A stretch of 12,200 bases of DNA from JAEZFI01 sp044508215 (lineage in GTDB: Bacteria > Actinomycetota > Acidimicrobiia > Acidimicrobiales > Microtrichaceae), in contig JBIQID010000101.1 of assembly GCA_044508215.1 (NCBI GenBank), positions 1-12,200 on the forward strand, written 5' to 3'. This document shows, piece after piece, positions 9,727-12,200 of this stretch. Position 1 is the stretch's first letter. Each line of letters starts with the position of its first letter. Below the pieces are notes generated by a model. It made no database searches. It was not told where the DNA came from and saw only the letters and a list, made by a program, of their open reading frames with translations. The translations under genes were made by a program, and so were the position numbers.

Positions 9727-12200
9727 GTGCTCCGCATCGCCCTGAAGGGCGTGCTGGCGCGGAAGCGCCGGCTGCTCACGACCGCCATCGCCGTCGTCTT
9801 CGGCGTCGCCTTCATCTCCGGGACCGCCGTGCTGTCGGACGTGCTCGAGCGCTCCGTCAACGACCTGGTCGACGACGCGTACCGCGGCGTGGACGCGGTG
9901 ATCCGCTCGGCGGACGCCGAGGAGGACCCGTTCGCTCCCGTCCCGATCCGCAAGCCGATCGACGACGGGTTGGTCGAGGTCGCGGCCGCGGCCGAGGGCG
10001 CCCGCAGCGCTGCCGGACAGATCCAGCTGGCCGCCACGATGCTCGACGCGGACGGCGAGCCCACCAGCTCGTTCGGCCCGCCCACCTTCGTCACGAACTA
10101 CATCGAGGACGACACCCTCTCGAGCGGCCGGATCACCGAGGGCGAGGTCCCGTCCGGTCCCGACCAGGCGGCGATCGACTTCAAGACCGCCGAGGACATG
10201 GGCTTCAGCCTGGGCGACACCGTCACCGTCCTCGTCGCGCAGGGCGCCAGCCGCTTCGAGGTCGTCGGCATCGGCGGCATCGGCGAGGACGGCACGAAGG
10301 CGTCGGGTGCCCGAGTGGTGCTCCTCGACCTGCCGACCGTCCAGCAGCTGGGCGGGATGGAGGGGAAGGTCGGCCTCGTCACCGTCGCAGCCGAGGACGG
10401 CGTGTCGCAGGTGGAGCTGGTCGAGTCGCTCCGAGCGCTCGTCACGCCCGACCTGGAGGTGGTCACCGGCGACGCGTTCGTGGCCGAGAACCAGGCGCAG
10501 ATCGCGCAGCTCACCGACATCGTCACCGACCTGGTCGCCGCGTTCGGCTGGATCGCAGCGTTCGTCGGGACGTTCGTGATCTACAACACGTTCTCCATCC
10601 TCATCGCGCAGCGGACGCGCGAGATGGCGCTCCTCCGGGCGGTGGGGGCGAGCCGCCGCCAGATCATGGGCTCGGTGCTCGTCGAGGCGTTCGCCACGGG
10701 CGTCGTCGCCGCCGCGCTCGGCCTGTTCGCGGGCTTCTGGCTGGCCACCGCCATGAAGGCGTTCCTCGGCAACCTCCTCTCGGTGCCGTCAGGCCTCCCG
10801 CGCCTGACGCCCACGGCGGTGTGGACGTCCCTCCTGGTCGGTGTCGTGGCGACGGTGGTCTCCGCGCTGCTGCCGGCGTTCCGGGCCACGCGCATCCCTC
10901 CCGTCGCAGCGATGAGCGACGTGCAGTCCGAGAGCCGTGGCGTGGGTCGGGCCCGGATCGCAGCGGGCGTGGTGCTGGTCCTCGTGGGCGGAGCCTCGGT
11001 GACCCTGGGGCTGACCCGCACGTGGCGACCTCCGCTCCAGTGGATCGGCATCGGTGGCGGGCTGCTGTTCGTCGCCCTCGCCGTGCTGGGACCCGTCTTC
11101 GCCGCGCCCGTCAGCCGGCTCCTCGGCCGACCGGTGTCGGCGATGCTCGGCATCAGCGGACGCCTCGCCCAGGAGAACGCCGCCCGCAACCCGAAGCGGA
11201 CCACGGCGACCGGAGTGGCGCTCACCATCGGCGTCGCGCTGGTGACCGTGATCACCGTGGTCGCGTCGTCGGTGAGCACGAGCTTCGAGCGCGCCTACCA
11301 GGAGCAGCTGCTCGCCGACCTGGTGATCGACGCCGGCGGGTTCGCGAACCCGGTTCCCACGAACGTGCGGGAGGAGGTCGCGGAGGTCGAGGGCGTGGCA
11401 GCCGCGTCGTCGATCCGGTTCACCCAGGTCCGGTTCCTCGACTCGAAGCGAGCAGGGGAGCTGCGCCAGCGGAGCGCCGAGGAGCAGGAGCGCGACCCCA
11501 CCGGACGTGGTCTCGTGGGAGTCGGCGGACCGGTCGGCGAGGAGATGGACGTGATCGCCACGGATCCCTCCGCGCTGGCCGCGGTCGTGGACCTCGGCGA
11601 GCTCGACCCCGGCCCCGAGGCGCTCGAGCCCGGCACGGTGTTCCTCACCACCACCGAGCTGGAGGACAACGGGTGGGAGGTCGGCGACGAGCTGCGGGTG
11701 TGGAGCACGCAGTCGGGCGAGACCACGTGGCGGATCTCGGGGACGATGACGAAGTCGTTCGGCGACCTGGGCGCGCTGATCAGCTACGAGACGTACGACC
11801 AGGTGACCTCACCCGAGCGCCGCGCCGACAGCCAGGTGTTCGTGGACGTCGCCGACGACGCGTCGGTGACCGCGGTGGCCGACCGGGTGCAGGAGCGGCT
11901 GGACGAGATCGCGCCCGTCGCCCGGGTGCAGACGGTCACCGAGTACATCGCCGAGATCTCGTCGCAGATCCAGACGTCGCTCAACATCGTCTACGTGCTC
12001 TTGGGCCTGGCCGTGGTGGAGGCCCTGATCGGCATCTCGAACACGATCGCCCTGTCCGTCTTCGAGCGGACGCGCGAGATCGGGCTCCTCCGGGCGGTGG
12101 GCATGGGGCGGCGTCAGCTCCGCCGGGCCATCCGCTGGGAGGCCGCGATCATCGCCACGTTCGGATCGCTGCTGGGCCTGGTGATGGGCGCGGTGTTCGG
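9727..12200 (+). CDS. ABC transporter permease, two MacB/FtsX units (3' end beyond window)
   Basis: Membrane partner of the preceding ATPase. At least 824 aa are visible and the frame is still open at the window end. The start is GTG at 9727: an in-frame TAG at 9718-9720 rules out anything upstream, and GGGTAGG lies five bases before it. Architecture: helix 16-36, large external MacB-like domain (about 37-264), FtsX helices about 267-293, 316-345 and 365-385 with the coupling segment RTREMALLRAVGASRRQ, two linking helices (411-430, 439-462), then a second unit with helix 494-516, external domain 517-751 and helices 752-779 and 806 onward with RTREIGLLRAVGMGRRQ. One more helix is expected past the end. 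Such two-unit permeases are widespread in actinobacteria, mostly as exporters of unknown substrate. Substrate not determinable here. Confidence 0.93.
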   Translation, partial: MLRIALKGVLARKRRLLTTAIAVVFGVAFISGTAVLSDVLERSVNDLVDDAYRGVDAVIRSADAEEDPFAPVPIRKPIDDGLVEVAAAAEGARSAAGQIQLAATMLDADGEPTSSFGPPTFVTNYIEDDTLSSGRITEGEVPSGPDQAAIDFKTAEDMGFSLGDTVTVLVAQGASRFEVVGIGGIGEDGTKASGARVVLLDLPTVQQLGGMEGKVGLVTVAAEDGVSQVELVESLRALVTPDLEVVTGDAFVAENQAQIAQLTDIVTDLVAAFGWIAAFVGTFVIYNTFSILIAQRTREMALLRAVGASRRQIMGSVLVEAFATGVVAAALGLFAGFWLATAMKAFLGNLLSVPSGLPRLTPTAVWTSLLVGVVATVVSALLPAFRATRIPPVAAMSDVQSESRGVGRARIAAGVVLVLVGGASVTLGLTRTWRPPLQWIGIGGGLLFVALAVLGPVFAAPVSRLLGRPVSAMLGISGRLAQENAARNPKRTTATGVALTIGVALVTVITVVASSVSTSFERAYQEQLLADLVIDAGGFANPVPTNVREEVAEVEGVAAASSIRFTQVRFLDSKRAGELRQRSAEEQERDPTGRGLVGVGGPVGEEMDVIATDPSALAAVVDLGELDPGPEALEPGTVFLTTTELEDNGWEVGDELRVWSTQSGETTWRISGTMTKSFGDLGALISYETYDQVTSPERRADSQVFVDVADDASVTAVADRVQERLDEIAPVARVQTVTEYIAEISSQIQTSLNIVYVLLGLAVVEALIGISNTIALSVFERTREIGLLRAVGMGRRQLRRAIRWEAAIIATFGSLLGLVMGAVF

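Noticed and set aside
8847..10094. 415-codon minus-strand frame across the ABC ATPase and permease start
   Set aside because: It is antisense to an intact ABC ATPase and to the permease N-terminus and has no recognisable domain.

Overview
The window comes from a high-GC bacterium, almost certainly an actinobacterium (Actinomycetota). The evidence is a dnaK-grpE-dnaJ-hspR operon followed by clpB, HspR operators (HAIR elements) next to clpB and dnaK, GC-saturated third codon positions and GTG starts. A deep-branching class such as Acidimicrobiia is my guess from protein flavour; nothing in the sequence proves it.

Layout. Positions 3-6568 (minus strand) hold a complete heat-shock locus transcribed right to left: dnaK, grpE, dnaJ, hspR, then clpB after a 97-bp gap that carries a HAIR operator. 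The four genes dnaK to hspR overlap or abut (4-bp overlap, 0 bp, 1 bp) and must be one translationally coupled operon. A good sigma-A-type promoter (TTGTCA, 17 bp, TATGCT) lies at 6724-6752, about 150 nt upstream of the dnaK start, inside a cluster of HspR-like half sites. The logic is a closed loop: the DnaK/DnaJ/GrpE machine and the ClpB disaggregase are produced together with their repressor HspR, which in known systems needs DnaK as co-repressor.

Divergent from dnaK, gpmA (6837-7601, plus) encodes the glycolytic 2,3-bisphosphoglycerate-dependent phosphoglycerate mutase. It may be leaderless and shares the regulatory gap with dnaK. It converges on an unnamed membrane protein gene (7617-8783, minus). 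That protein has five N-terminal helices, a His-rich linker and a conserved-looking His/Cys-rich external domain. A short hairpin lies between the two stop codons.

A 111-bp divergent gap carrying three copies of an 8-mer (CACGTCGG) separates that gene from a two-gene ABC exporter: an ATPase of the MacB/LolD type (8895-9659) and a long permease with two MacB/FtsX-like units (9727 to past the window end, 3'-truncated by the window only).

Most of the window is core housekeeping. The parts that look least described are the His/Cys-rich membrane protein with its divergent ABC exporter, the spaced HspR half sites shared by dnaK and gpmA, and a compact ClpB that lacks about 20 residues after its second sensor-1 motif. 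I see no tRNA, rRNA, CRISPR, insertion sequence or phage feature. No gene-free stretch reaches 300 bp; the longest, 268 bp at 6569-6836, is described below.
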